Shown here one piece after another: positions 9,028 through 17,896 of a stretch of 37,151 nt of DNA. The position numbers and the translations under genes were made by a program. Source of the DNA: Acidobacteriota bacterium. Lineage in GTDB: Bacteria > Acidobacteriota > Terriglobia > Acidiferrales > UBA7541. The DNA lies in NCBI GenBank assembly GCA_023481105.1, contig JAMCWK010000074.1:2468-39618 (forward strand). Direction: 5' to 3'. The notes beneath the pieces were generated by a model. It did not search any database and had not been told where the DNA came from. It was given only the letters and a program-made list of their open reading frames with translations. The stretch's first letter is position 1, and the number at the start of each line of letters is the position of its first letter.

Positions 9028-10019
9028 GCACAGTAGGCACGTTGATTCTCAAACGCAGCGAAGTTGCTGCGCTGCTCACGCTGGACGACAGCATCGCCGC
9101 CGTCGAGCAAGCTTTCCGCCTCTACGGGGAAGGGAAGACCGAGCCGCCCGGCATGCTGGGCATCCACACCGGCAGCGGCGGCTTTCACATCAAAGCGGGC
9201 CCGCTGGCCACCAGCCGGAATTTTTTCGCCGTGCAGGCCAACGCCAATTTCATGAAGAACCGCGAGCGCTTCGGCCTGCCCACGATTCAGGGAATCGTCG
9301 CGCTGTGCGACGCGGAGCGCGGCACGCCGCTGGCCATCATGGACTCCATGGAAATCACCATCCAGCGGACCGGCGCGGTCACGGCGGTGGCCGCGAAATC
9401 TCTCGCCCGCGCCGACGCGCGCTCGGCCACCATTTGCGGCTGCGGCAACCAGGGACGCATCCAGCTTCGCGCTCTGGCCCGTGTGCGCCGCATCGAACGC
9501 GCCTGTGCCTTTGACCTCGATCCCGCGCTCGCCGCGCAATTCAGCCGCGAGCTCTCCGCCGAATTGAAAATCCAAGTCACGCCGGTCGCGGAATTGTCCC
9601 GAGCCGTGCGTTCCAGCGACGTCATCGTCTGCTGCACGCCCGCCAAACAGTATTATTTGAAAAAGGAAATTGTCGCACCGGGCGCGTTTATTTCCGCCGT
9701 GGGCGCGGACAATCCCGACAAGCACGAGCTCGATCCTGCGCTGTTCGCCGGCAACAAAATTGTCGTGGATATTCTGGAGCAGTGTGCCACCAGCGGTGAC
9801 CTGCACCACGCGCTGGCCGCGGGCGTGGTCACGCGCGCTGCGGTCCACGCCGAGCTCGGAGAAATCGTCGCCGGCCTTAAGCCCGGCCGTATTTCGCTCG
9901 ACGAAATCACGATTTTCGACAGCACCGGCACCGCGCTGCAGGACGTCGCCGCCGCAATTACCGTGTACGAAAAGGCACTGGGCGCAGGCGCTGGCGTGCG
10001 CATCAACCTTGCGGACTAG
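9024..10019 (+). CDS. ornithine cyclodeaminase / mu-crystallin family protein
   Basis: 331-residue NAD(P)-binding enzyme of the family that includes ornithine cyclodeaminase, archaeal alanine dehydrogenase and ketimine reductases. A Rossmann nucleotide motif lies at about residues 134-146 (ATICGCGNQGRIQLRAL). Other family features are GFHIKAGPL, PTIQGIVALCDAERGTPLAIMDS and GADNPDKHELDPALF. The specific substrate cannot be read from the sequence. The ATG overlaps the uracil-DNA glycosylase stop by four bases. Its own stop TAG shares the sequence CTAG with the stop of the convergent 13-heme cytochrome gene, so there is no intergenic space on the 3' side. Confidence 0.85.
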   Translation: MSTVGTLILKRSEVAALLTLDDSIAAVEQAFRLYGEGKTEPPGMLGIHTGSGGFHIKAGPLATSRNFFAVQANANFMKNRERFGLPTIQGIVALCDAERGTPLAIMDSMEITIQRTGAVTAVAAKSLARADARSATICGCGNQGRIQLRALARVRRIERACAFDLDPALAAQFSRELSAELKIQVTPVAELSRAVRSSDVIVCCTPAKQYYLKKEIVAPGAFISAVGADNPDKHELDPALFAGNKIVVDILEQCATSGDLHHALAAGVVTRAAVHAELGEIVAGLKPGRISLDEITIFDSTGTALQDVAAAITVYEKALGAGAGVRINLAD

Positions 10020-12109
10020 CCACTTTTCTTTTCCGGTGGCGCTTTTTCTTCCGACTGCTTGCTGACAATCTCCATGTAGTATTCCGGCCGCGTGTGTTTC
10101 AAGTGGTCGGCGGACGCTTTCCCATTCCACCACGCCTTGTCCATCGGATAGACGTCCGGATCGAAAATGGTCATGTAGAAGTGCCAGATGAGAATGGAGA
10201 GGGAAGCGAGAATCGCCTCATAGTAGTGCACGGCGGTGGCCGCGTCGGTCACCCACTTCGGAAAATTCCGCAGCGTGAAATTCTCGAACCACAGCAGGAA
10301 TCCCGTGCTCACCATCACCACGGTGCCCCACATGTACGCGAGGTACTCGATTTTTTCCGCGTAGCTGAACATGCCGAAGCGCGGCCGCTCGTCCGTGAGC
10401 CCGAGGTTGTACCGGATCACGCCCAGCAGGTCGGTGACGTCCTTGATGTCGGGGATCAGCCGCCACAAGATGATGCGATCGCGCTTCCGCCAAATCAGGT
10501 GTCCGACGTGATAGACGACGGAGGCAATCAGCACCACTCCGGCGATGCGGTGCGTCGTGGCGCGCACGGTCATCTGGCCTTCCCACTGCACAACCGGCGC
10601 CGCCCACCACGACTCCGAAAATTTCAGCGCGAAGCCGGTGAGCACCAGCGTTGGAAAACTCAGCACAGTCAGCCAGTGCGCGATGCGGAAGTGCAGGTTC
10701 ATGCGCGGCACTTCCTCGCCGGTATGGATGCGCGGCCCGCCGCGCGCCATTTTGGCGAAGAAGTCCAGCCCGTTGTGCAGCAGCATGAAGCCCACGGTCA
10801 GCGGGATCAGCCACCAATAGGCCACACGCACAAACCGGACCACCGGATGTTCCGCGGCGGTTTCCGGCAGCACGTGCACGCGCCCGATGGCGAAGCGCTC
10901 GCCCGCGCCGGGATGGCACGCGCCGCACGTGGCGGCGATATTTTGTGGGCTGACCATCGAGCGCGGGTCGCTCGACGCCAGGATGTTGTGCACGCCGTGG
11001 CACGACGCGCAGTTGGCCACCGTCTGCGAACCCGCGCGGTTGGCCAGGCCGTGGAAGCTATCCTGGAACGCGGGCACTTTGTCGAGCGGCAAGTTGTAGC
11101 GCGCGGCCAGCCGTTCGTCGGAATGGCAGTGCCCGCATGTGACGCTGGAGACGCGCGCCGGGTTCACCAACGATTGCGGTTCGCTCGGCGCCAGGATGGT
11201 GTGTTCGCCGTGGCAATCTGTGCAGACCGGAGCGCCGCGCACGCCTCGCGCCACCGCCGCGCCGTGCACACTGGCGTCGTACGCCTTCTCGATCTCCGCA
11301 TGGCACGCGCCGCACGTCGCGGGCACGTTCCAATGGTTGGTTTTCGAGCGCGCGTTTTGCGGGCCATAGATCGCATGGCTGCCGTGACAATCCGAGCACG
11401 AGGCCGCCTTCAGATTGCCCGCTTCGATTTGCCGTCCGTGCCAGCTCCGCTTGTACGCTTCCACCGGCCGCGCATAGGGAATCTGGTGGCGCGCCAGGAA
11501 CTCGGGATTTGCATGGCACGCGCCGCAGGTGCCGGGCAGATTTTTCTTCGCCACCATGGAACTCGCGTCGCTCCGCGGCACGATTTTGTGCGCCGGGCCG
11601 TGGCAGGAAAGGCAGACGGGGGCTTCCGCGTCGCCGGCGCTGCGGAATTTGGCGTGCACGCTTTGCTGGTACTGCGCCACCTCGTCCGCGTGACACGTTG
11701 CGCATTCTTTGGTCGGCAGCCGACCGGCCTTCTGCACTTCATGCGCGCCGTTGTGACAGTTCGAGCAGGATTCTGCTCCCAGCGCTCCATGCACGCTCTT
11801 CGGGACGCTGGCGGCAGCGCCTGCGTGGCACGTCGCGCACTGCGGCCGGGCGATTTTCTTCGGATGCGGATAGTCCTTGATGTCCGTGTGGCAATTCTGG
11901 CAGGCCACCCCGGCATGCTTGCTGGCGCTGAGCTTGGCTGGGTCCACGAAGATGCTCTTGCCGGACTCCGACTTCATTTCCTTTTCGCCGTGGCACGCCA
12001 GGCAGGCATCGTTCTTCTGCGGAAGCCCGCGCGCCCCCGACGGTGCGGAGAATGCGCACACGAATAGAGCGAGAACTATCGCAGGCAACAGGATGATGCC
12101 TTTTTTCAA
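10016..12109 (-). CDS. 13-heme cytochrome c fused to b561-like cytochrome b domain
   Basis: 697 residues. An N-terminal signal sequence (KKGIILLPAIVLALFVCAF) is followed by 13 CxxCH heme sites within about residues 36-397. From about 426 onward lies a multi-helix cytochrome b domain of the formate dehydrogenase gamma/b561 type, with membrane histidines in HFRIAHWL, RATTHRIAGVV, VYHVGHL and SILIWHFYM. This layout matches the quinol-oxidising idea of Geobacter CbcL: multiheme periplasmic domain plus diheme b anchor. The expected role is electron exchange between menaquinone and periplasmic cytochromes. The start is a TTG with a GGAG ribosome site 21 bases after the previous gene. It is last in the operon. 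Its b domain is paralogous to the protein encoded just upstream. Confidence 0.9.
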   Translation of the reverse strand: MKKGIILLPAIVLALFVCAFSAPSGARGLPQKNDACLACHGEKEMKSESGKSIFVDPAKLSASKHAGVACQNCHTDIKDYPHPKKIARPQCATCHAGAAASVPKSVHGALGAESCSNCHNGAHEVQKAGRLPTKECATCHADEVAQYQQSVHAKFRSAGDAEAPVCLSCHGPAHKIVPRSDASSMVAKKNLPGTCGACHANPEFLARHQIPYARPVEAYKRSWHGRQIEAGNLKAASCSDCHGSHAIYGPQNARSKTNHWNVPATCGACHAEIEKAYDASVHGAAVARGVRGAPVCTDCHGEHTILAPSEPQSLVNPARVSSVTCGHCHSDERLAARYNLPLDKVPAFQDSFHGLANRAGSQTVANCASCHGVHNILASSDPRSMVSPQNIAATCGACHPGAGERFAIGRVHVLPETAAEHPVVRFVRVAYWWLIPLTVGFMLLHNGLDFFAKMARGGPRIHTGEEVPRMNLHFRIAHWLTVLSFPTLVLTGFALKFSESWWAAPVVQWEGQMTVRATTHRIAGVVLIASVVYHVGHLIWRKRDRIILWRLIPDIKDVTDLLGVIRYNLGLTDERPRFGMFSYAEKIEYLAYMWGTVVMVSTGFLLWFENFTLRNFPKWVTDAATAVHYYEAILASLSILIWHFYMTIFDPDVYPMDKAWWNGKASADHLKHTRPEYYMEIVSKQSEEKAPPEKKSG

Positions 12110-12130
12110 GCGGTTTCTCCGAGCATCTCT

Positions 12131-12973
12131 TTACTGGTACGCGAACAGCATCGCATAAATAATCCAAATCACAATGCAGAACCCCAGCCCCAGCGCGGTC
12201 CAGGCAAAGGCCCTGATGGTTTTCATCACGATGGGCGGATGCACTTCGGCCAGGCCGGCCTCCAACTTGCCGCTGCGCACCAGTTCTTCGTATTCCAACG
12301 GTTTGTCCCGCTTCAATTCCGCCAGCGCCATGCGTCCGGTGAAAATCGTCGTGTCCATGGGAAATTTTTCCGGACGCAGGTGCGTGTTGAAGAAGTGCAC
12401 CGTAAAAATAAATCCGGTGGCCAGCAGCGCTTCGTCGCTGTGGATGATCGTCGCCACGTTGATGGCCCAGCCCGGCAGGAAGTGCGTGAAGAACACGGGG
12501 AACCACAGCGTCAACCCCGTCGAACCGATGATGGCGATGCCCCAGAAGACCGCGAAGTAATCAAACTTTTCCCAGTACGTCCAGCGGCCGTACTGCGGCC
12601 GCGCGCCCAGGCCCACGAACCACTTCATGGTGGCGACAAATTCCTTCCAGTCTTTGCGCATCGGCACCATGGTGTTGGGCCCCAGGATCAGCGCCCGCCA
12701 CGACCCCTTTTCCTTCTTCATCCGGTAGAGGTCCTTCAGATGTGCGGCAAACGTCGTAAACATCACCAGCGCCGCGAAACGGTGAATGTATCCGGCCGTC
12801 TCGAACCCGCCCAGCATGTGCGAAAGCATGGCCGCCCACGCCGTGTAGGAAAACTTCAGCGTCAGTCCGGTCAGCGCCAGGCTGAGGAAGCTGACGATCA
12901 TGCACGCGTGCAGCGTGCGGTTCAGCCGCGTGAACCGCACAAACTGTTTCTCGGGCGGCTGGCCGTTAGCCAT
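12131..12973 (-). CDS. cytochrome b subunit, b561/formate dehydrogenase gamma-like
   Basis: 280 residues from the ATG at 12973, which overlaps the end of the 19-heme gene by 8 bases. The open frame extends 51 codons further, but that section is inside the upstream gene. Predicted membrane helices include TLHACMIVSFLSLALTGLTL, FAALVMFTTFAAHL, the FAVFWGIAIIGSTGL segment, EALLATGFIFTVHF and a C-terminal helix. Histidines in RTLHACM, YIHRFAA, IIHSDEA and TVHFFNTH are candidate heme b ligands. Sequence blocks such as LTGLTLKFS, STGLTLWF and EKFPMDTTIF match the b domain of the next gene. It most likely anchors the 19-heme cytochrome to the quinone pool. Confidence 0.88.
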   Translation of the reverse strand: MANGQPPEKQFVRFTRLNRTLHACMIVSFLSLALTGLTLKFSYTAWAAMLSHMLGGFETAGYIHRFAALVMFTTFAAHLKDLYRMKKEKGSWRALILGPNTMVPMRKDWKEFVATMKWFVGLGARPQYGRWTYWEKFDYFAVFWGIAIIGSTGLTLWFPVFFTHFLPGWAINVATIIHSDEALLATGFIFTVHFFNTHLRPEKFPMDTTIFTGRMALAELKRDKPLEYEELVRSGKLEAGLAEVHPPIVMKTIRAFAWTALGLGFCIVIWIIYAMLFAYQ

Positions 12974-14993
12974 TGGGGGTGCCTTCCGCCGGTGGAGGTT
13001 TCGACGCTTCCGGCTTGCCTTTGGCCGCCAGTGCGGCGACTTCTGCTGCTTCCGCTTCTTGCAACTCCCTCCGCATTTGCAGCGCGCGCGGCAGCCACAG
13101 CAGCGTGTGCAGCCCGCTAACCACAAACGTGCCCAGCAGCAGCGCAGTCATGCCCCAGAACGTCCAGAAGAGGAACGGATATTTCTCCGGGTCGTGGTGC
13201 GTGGCGTGCGTCAGGTAACCCGCGAAGCGCCGCGTCGCACCTGCGTGGCACTGTTGGCAGGTTTTCACCACGTTCTCGCGGCTCAAGTGCGAGCGTGGGT
13301 CGGTCGCTTTCAGGATGTCGTGCGCCCCGTGGCAGTCGTAGCATTTCGCTGTCTTCGTGTACCCCAGCCGCGAAACTTTTCCGTGATACGTGTCAAAGTA
13401 GGTCTCAGCGATTTGCTGATGGCATCGCCCGCAGCGGCCCATGATTTCCAGCTTGAACTGATCCTGATCGGCCCGGCGAATGGTGTGCGCCGTGTGGCAA
13501 TCCTTGCAGACCGGCAGAGCCTTGTCCGTCGTCGAGACTTTGCGGGAGTGGATGCTGCGCTCGAACTGCTCCTGGATGCCGTGGTGGCACGTGCCGCACG
13601 TGGCCGGCACATTGTTTTCGTTCACGCTGGAGAGCGGGTCGGTGTGCGGTAGCACGAAGTGTGCGGTATGGCAATTTGTGCACGTCGCGGTCACCGTCAG
13701 CCCGCTCTTCAACAATCCTTTGCCGTGGATGCTTTCCGTGTAGTGCTCGATGATTTCGTGTTGCTGTCCCGTGTAGCGCTGGGCCGCCTTCTGCCCTTCG
13801 CGGTGGCACCGCGCGCAGAGCGTGGGCACGTTGGTGGCAAACGTCGCCGACTGCGGATTCAATCTTCCCAGCGTGCCGTGCGTTCCGTGACATTCCTTGC
13901 AGTTGGGCGCGTTGACGTCGTTTTTGGCCAGCAATTGCCCGTGCGTGCTGCGCTGGTATAGTTGGCCGATTTCCGCGTGGCACGCCGCGCAATCCACTTT
14001 TTGCGTAATTGTTTCGCACGGCCGCACCCGCGAAGCGTTCACCTGCGAGTGGCACTGGCTGCATGCCGTCTTGGCGTGCCGCGATCCGGCCAGCTCCGCC
14101 GCGCGCACAAACAGCGATCGCCCGTCCCGCGCCGCTTTCAGCTTTTCATTTTCGTGGCAGCGCATGCAGTCGGCGTCCGCCATTCCCTGCGTGTAGAAAA
14201 CTTTCCGCACCTTGTGCGGCTGGTGGCAATCCACGCACGCCGGCAGCACGTGCGCCTGCTTTTCCCACAATTCGCCGCGGATCACTTTCCGGTGCATCAC
14301 TTCGATCATCGCGTGACATTTCGTGCAGGTGGCGGCGATATTGCGCCGCGAGATGGACGACGCCGGGTCGGTGTGCCGCAGGATCAAGTGCGCCGTGTGG
14401 CACGACGCGCAGTTCGGCGCCACGATCAGCCCTTTCCGCAGCAATCCTTCGCCGTGGATGCTTTCTGAAAAATTTTCAATGATGTTGCCCTGGTGGATGT
14501 TCCGGTTCCGTTGGACCGGCGTCCCCTCCTGGTGACACTGTGCGCACACGAATGGCACGTTCATTGGCGCCACCCGCGACCTTGCATCCTTGACGGGAAC
14601 GATGTCGTGATTGCCGTGGCAGTTCGCGCAGCGCGGCGCCAGCGGGTCGCCGCGCGCCACCGCCTTACCGTGCAGCGACCGCGCATGCTGCTGCTGTTCC
14701 GCATCGTGGCACGTCCCGCAGTCCACTTTCTTGAGCGGCGCACCGTGCGGCAGGTCCTTGCCTTCCAGGTCGGCGTGGCAGGTGGTGCACGTCAGGCTGC
14801 CGTGCACGGACGCGGCGAATTTCTTCGCGTCCACGTACACCGAGACGCTTTTCCCTTTGCGCTTGGCCGTCAGGCTTTTTTCGCCGTGGCAGGCCAGGCA
14901 AATGGCGTTGGGATCTTCCTGCGGTGGGGCGGGTGCAGCGGGCAGCGGGAAGCTGAAGGTGAGATAGAGCGCGCTGATGAGTGCGAGTCGCAT
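12966..14993 (-). CDS. 19-heme membrane-anchored cytochrome c with internal duplication
   Basis: 675 residues: a signal sequence, 19 CxxCH sites, one transmembrane helix at about 608-635 and a charged cytoplasmic tail. The heme cysteines fall in two matching blocks. Sites at residues 32, 69, 92, 122, 150, 195, 223 and 253 recur at 276, 311, 335, 365, 393, 438, 466 and 496, an offset of 242-244 each time. Flanking text also matches (ESIHGEGLLRKGL against ESIHGKGLLKSGL; RHTDPASS against PHTDPLSS). Three extra hemes follow. The protein is therefore an 8+8+3 heme wire, probably facing the periplasm. It overlaps the cytochrome b gene by 8 bases, which points to one complex. It is not a recognised named family. 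Confidence 0.92.
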   Translation of the reverse strand: MRLALISALYLTFSFPLPAAPAPPQEDPNAICLACHGEKSLTAKRKGKSVSVYVDAKKFAASVHGSLTCTTCHADLEGKDLPHGAPLKKVDCGTCHDAEQQQHARSLHGKAVARGDPLAPRCANCHGNHDIVPVKDARSRVAPMNVPFVCAQCHQEGTPVQRNRNIHQGNIIENFSESIHGEGLLRKGLIVAPNCASCHTAHLILRHTDPASSISRRNIAATCTKCHAMIEVMHRKVIRGELWEKQAHVLPACVDCHQPHKVRKVFYTQGMADADCMRCHENEKLKAARDGRSLFVRAAELAGSRHAKTACSQCHSQVNASRVRPCETITQKVDCAACHAEIGQLYQRSTHGQLLAKNDVNAPNCKECHGTHGTLGRLNPQSATFATNVPTLCARCHREGQKAAQRYTGQQHEIIEHYTESIHGKGLLKSGLTVTATCTNCHTAHFVLPHTDPLSSVNENNVPATCGTCHHGIQEQFERSIHSRKVSTTDKALPVCKDCHTAHTIRRADQDQFKLEIMGRCGRCHQQIAETYFDTYHGKVSRLGYTKTAKCYDCHGAHDILKATDPRSHLSRENVVKTCQQCHAGATRRFAGYLTHATHHDPEKYPFLFWTFWGMTALLLGTFVVSGLHTLLWLPRALQMRRELQEAEAAEVAALAAKGKPEASKPPPAEGTPNG

Positions 14994-15045
14994 CGTCTTG
15001 GGCCGGGGCGCGGCCTGCGCGGCGATGGCCGGATGTTGGGTCCGG

Positions 15046-16494
15046 TTATTTCAGTCCGAGGTCTTTCAAGATCTTCGGGTCCGGGTCCTCCATGGTCAGA
15101 ATCGTATGGCACGCGTCGCAATCCTGCGAAATCGTCTTGCCGTCCTTGCTGGTGTGGCTGCCGTCGTGGCAGCGGAAGCACCCCAGAAAATCCTGGTGTC
15201 CGATGTTGTTAGGATGCGTTCCCCAGGTCATTTTCATTTCCGGAAAAATGTTGCGCAGGTAGATGCGCTTCACGTTGTCCGCTGCCGCTTCCACTTGCGA
15301 GCGGTGGTTCTTGTACACGTCCGGATAGCTGGTTTTGTAAAAACTATCAATGGCGGCAATGATTTGCTGCTCGGCTACCTCGCGGCTGGGATACTCCGCT
15401 CGCAGCACCTCCACCGCTTTTTTCTTGATGTACGGCAGCGTATTGCTGATGCGCCCCTCGTACATGGCCTTGTCCACCGCCGGCTCCGGCAGCTCGAAGG
15501 CGTGCGTCGGGCGGTTGTGGCAGTCCATGCAATCCATCTTGCGCCGTTCGGCCTTAGCCAATTCTTCCGGCGTCGGCTTCACTTCGCTGGACACGTACTC
15601 CACCGTCTGCCCGTTGTCGTCGATGTAGCTCACCAGCGGAATCACTTGCCTCCGCCCGTCGGTGGACGTGTAGCTGATGCGCTCGAACACGTCCAGGTGC
15701 CGCCCGTGGATGCCGGTGTTGCCCTGCCAGTTGCGCCCGCCGATTTTCAGCACCATCACCGTGGTCAGCGGCGTGTTGGCCTCGTCGTCCGAATATTTCG
15801 TCCGCACCAGGAATTTGTCCCCGGTGAATTTCTGCGGCCAGTGGCACTGCTCGCAGGTTTCCCGCGCCGGACGCAGGTGTTGCACGGGGGAGGGAATAGG
15901 CCGCGAATAGGTTTTGAACGTCACCGCAAACACCTGCCGCAGGCCGGAGAGTTTCGAGCGCACAAACCACGGCGCGCCCGGCCCGATGTGGCATTGTGTG
16001 CAGCTCACCCGCTGGTGCGGTGAATTCTGATACGCGGTGTATTCCGGCTGCATCACTGTGTGGCACGTCTGCCCGCAGAACTGCACCGACTCCATGTAGT
16101 GCACGCCGCGGTACGACGCAGTGCCGAAGATGGCCACGTTCAGCACCGTCATGCCCGCCACCAGCCCCATGGCCCGCCGCAGCGAAGGTTGGCCCAGGTC
16201 GATTTTCGGATAAATATCCGGCAGCGTGCCGCTTGCCAGCAGCTTGCGCCTGCGCCACAGCACTCCGAAAGGAATCAGCACCAAGCCCGCCAGGAAGAAC
16301 CCCGGCAAAATCAGAAAAACCACGATGCCCACATACGGTTGGGTTGTGCCCCCGCCGAAAACCTCAAAGATCCAGAAGCCAATCATCGTCAGAGCGGAGC
16401 TGGTGGTCAGCACCGCGCCGGTCAGCGTGATTGCATTGTGGCCCAGATAAAATGCGGGACGTAACCACAGGGCTATCCGTTCACGAGGTTCCAT
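15046..16494 (-). CDS. NapC/NirT-like multiheme cytochrome with one CX3CH site
   Basis: 482 residues. Three hydrophobic helices lie at about 20-45, 53-79 and 108-126. The first heme site is Cys140-Gly-Gln-Thr-Cys144-His145, a CX3CH spacing, within FCGQTCHTVMQPEYTAY, a NapC/NirT family hallmark. Five normal CxxCH sites follow (CTQCH, CEQCH, CMDCH, CFRCH, CDACH), so six hemes are expected. NapC/NrfH/CymA-type proteins take electrons from menaquinol and hand them to periplasmic redox partners. Three helices instead of one is unusual for classic NapC but is seen in longer NirT-like proteins. It sits 52 bases upstream of the 19-heme gene and 76 bases downstream of the 9-heme gene. Confidence 0.9.
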   Translation of the reverse strand: MEPRERIALWLRPAFYLGHNAITLTGAVLTTSSALTMIGFWIFEVFGGGTTQPYVGIVVFLILPGFFLAGLVLIPFGVLWRRRKLLASGTLPDIYPKIDLGQPSLRRAMGLVAGMTVLNVAIFGTASYRGVHYMESVQFCGQTCHTVMQPEYTAYQNSPHQRVSCTQCHIGPGAPWFVRSKLSGLRQVFAVTFKTYSRPIPSPVQHLRPARETCEQCHWPQKFTGDKFLVRTKYSDDEANTPLTTVMVLKIGGRNWQGNTGIHGRHLDVFERISYTSTDGRRQVIPLVSYIDDNGQTVEYVSSEVKPTPEELAKAERRKMDCMDCHNRPTHAFELPEPAVDKAMYEGRISNTLPYIKKKAVEVLRAEYPSREVAEQQIIAAIDSFYKTSYPDVYKNHRSQVEAAADNVKRIYLRNIFPEMKMTWGTHPNNIGHQDFLGCFRCHDGSHTSKDGKTISQDCDACHTILTMEDPDPKILKDLGLK

Positions 16495-16570
16495 CGGTCT
16501 GCGGTCGCGCGTTGCGAGCTTCCGTTCCTTTCACGGGCTGCAGCGTTCTGCAAATCTTTCACAGTGTACT

Positions 16571-17896
16571 TCAACTGGCTCCGGTGCGTCCGGCCTCGCT
16601 TCCGGCGGACGGTCGTTCCAGGCTGCGGATCAACATCCACAGGAAAATCACCACGAAGGCAATGGCCACCAGGGAAAGCGCCAATCCCTTCCGCCGGAAA
16701 GCATACTCGGCCAGCGCCTGCACGCCTTCCTTGTTTACTTGCTGCGCCAGTTTTTCGCCGGCCTTGGTGGTTTCTTCCACGCGGGCGCTGTTCATGGTGT
16801 GCAGGTCCACGCGCGCCTTGATCAATTTTTCGTGTGCGGTAGAAAGCGTCACTCTGGCTTCGCCCACTTCCATTCCTTTTTGCTCGGCGGAGTCCAGCAC
16901 GGCATCGGCGTCGGCCAGTGATTTGTCGAGTCCCGCGAGCGCCGCGGAAATCTGCCCCGCGGTTTTTCCGCCGTTATCTCCAGCGGTGTGGCAGGTCATG
17001 CAAAAGGAATCTTTGCCCGTGCCAATCATCGCGTCGCTGGTGTGCTTGATCGCGTGGTTGCCGTGGCAAGTCAGGCAGGACGGAATTTTTTTCGCGGCCC
17101 ACACCGTCTTGTGCGGGCTCTGGTCGAAGAGCTGTTCCTGGAACACGTGGCAAGTGCCGCAGACGCGCTCCACCGAAGAGATCCCCGGCGGCGTGGCCCC
17201 GTGGTTGCCGTGGCAGGTGACGCAGGTCGGTGCGGCCAAATCGCCGCCTTGGAGCTTCTCAAAATGTACGCTGGCCTGATAGTTGAGCAGTTGGTCGGTG
17301 GGAATCTTGTACGGCTTCATGTGCGCCGCGTCCGCGTGGCACCGTCCGCACGTGTTCGGAATCTGTTGTGGGTACACGGTGGAAATGGGACTCGATGCCG
17401 GGCGGATTTTGTGGATGCCGTGGCAATCGCTGCACACGGCCACGCGCGTGTCGCCGGCCGCCAGCCGCTTGCCGTGTACGCTGGTGCGGTATTGCGAGAG
17501 CTGGTCGGTGCGCAACGACGGGTTGTACGCGCGCATGAACGCGCCGTCGGAGTGGCACTTCGCGCAGAGCTGTGGGATTTCGTTTCGCTTGGGCACGCCG
17601 CGAAATCCCTTGGCCTTGCTCATGGACTTTTCCATGTCCTCTTCGCTCGGATCGCCGCCGTGGCAGCTTGCGCAGGTCATGCCGCGCGTGCCGTGAATGT
17701 CATCGGCAAATTGTTTCGCGGGTTCGCCCAGCCGGTCGTCGAGTTGCGCGTGGCACGTCCGGCAATTGTCCACCGGCGGCGCCGGCGACTGTTGCGCCTT
17801 CGCCGTACCACTCGTGAGCAGCAGGCCGCCGAGCACACACAGAATCCAAGTGGAGAAGTAACTGAGCACTGGTCGCCGGTCACTGGTTGCTGTCAT
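16571..17896 (-). CDS. 9-heme cytochrome c with C-terminal membrane anchor
   Basis: 441 residues from the ATG at 17896, which overlaps the cytochrome b stop in a TGATG junction. Signal peptide about 1-34 (ending AKA-QQ). Nine CxxCH sites: CRTCH, CASCH, CAKCH, CSDCH, CGRCH, CVTCH, CGTCH, CLTCH, CMTCH. After the hemes comes a roughly 90-residue helical stretch (AGQISAALAGLDKSLADADAVL onward). The C-terminus has a membrane helix (LALSLVAIAFVVIFLWMLI). Its place immediately after Rieske and cytochrome b is where a cytochrome f or c1 would be, so it probably accepts electrons from the Rieske protein. A start 41 codons upstream would lie inside the cytochrome b gene and lacks a signal peptide. Confidence 0.92.
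   Translation of the reverse strand: MTATSDRRPVLSYFSTWILCVLGGLLLTSGTAKAQQSPAPPVDNCRTCHAQLDDRLGEPAKQFADDIHGTRGMTCASCHGGDPSEEDMEKSMSKAKGFRGVPKRNEIPQLCAKCHSDGAFMRAYNPSLRTDQLSQYRTSVHGKRLAAGDTRVAVCSDCHGIHKIRPASSPISTVYPQQIPNTCGRCHADAAHMKPYKIPTDQLLNYQASVHFEKLQGGDLAAPTCVTCHGNHGATPPGISSVERVCGTCHVFQEQLFDQSPHKTVWAAKKIPSCLTCHGNHAIKHTSDAMIGTGKDSFCMTCHTAGDNGGKTAGQISAALAGLDKSLADADAVLDSAEQKGMEVGEARVTLSTAHEKLIKARVDLHTMNSARVEETTKAGEKLAQQVNKEGVQALAEYAFRRKGLALSLVAIAFVVIFLWMLIRSLERPSAGSEAGRTGAS

Noticed and set aside
10094..12067. A 657-codon plus-strand open frame opposite the 13-heme gene, and similar long antisense frames opposite the other cytochrome genes, trpB (2283-3287) and the receiver-protease gene (4894-6411)
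   Set aside because: They have no domain features and are rich in Arg, Ala and His, as expected for the complement of GC-rich coding sequence. The minus-strand genes there carry clear motifs.
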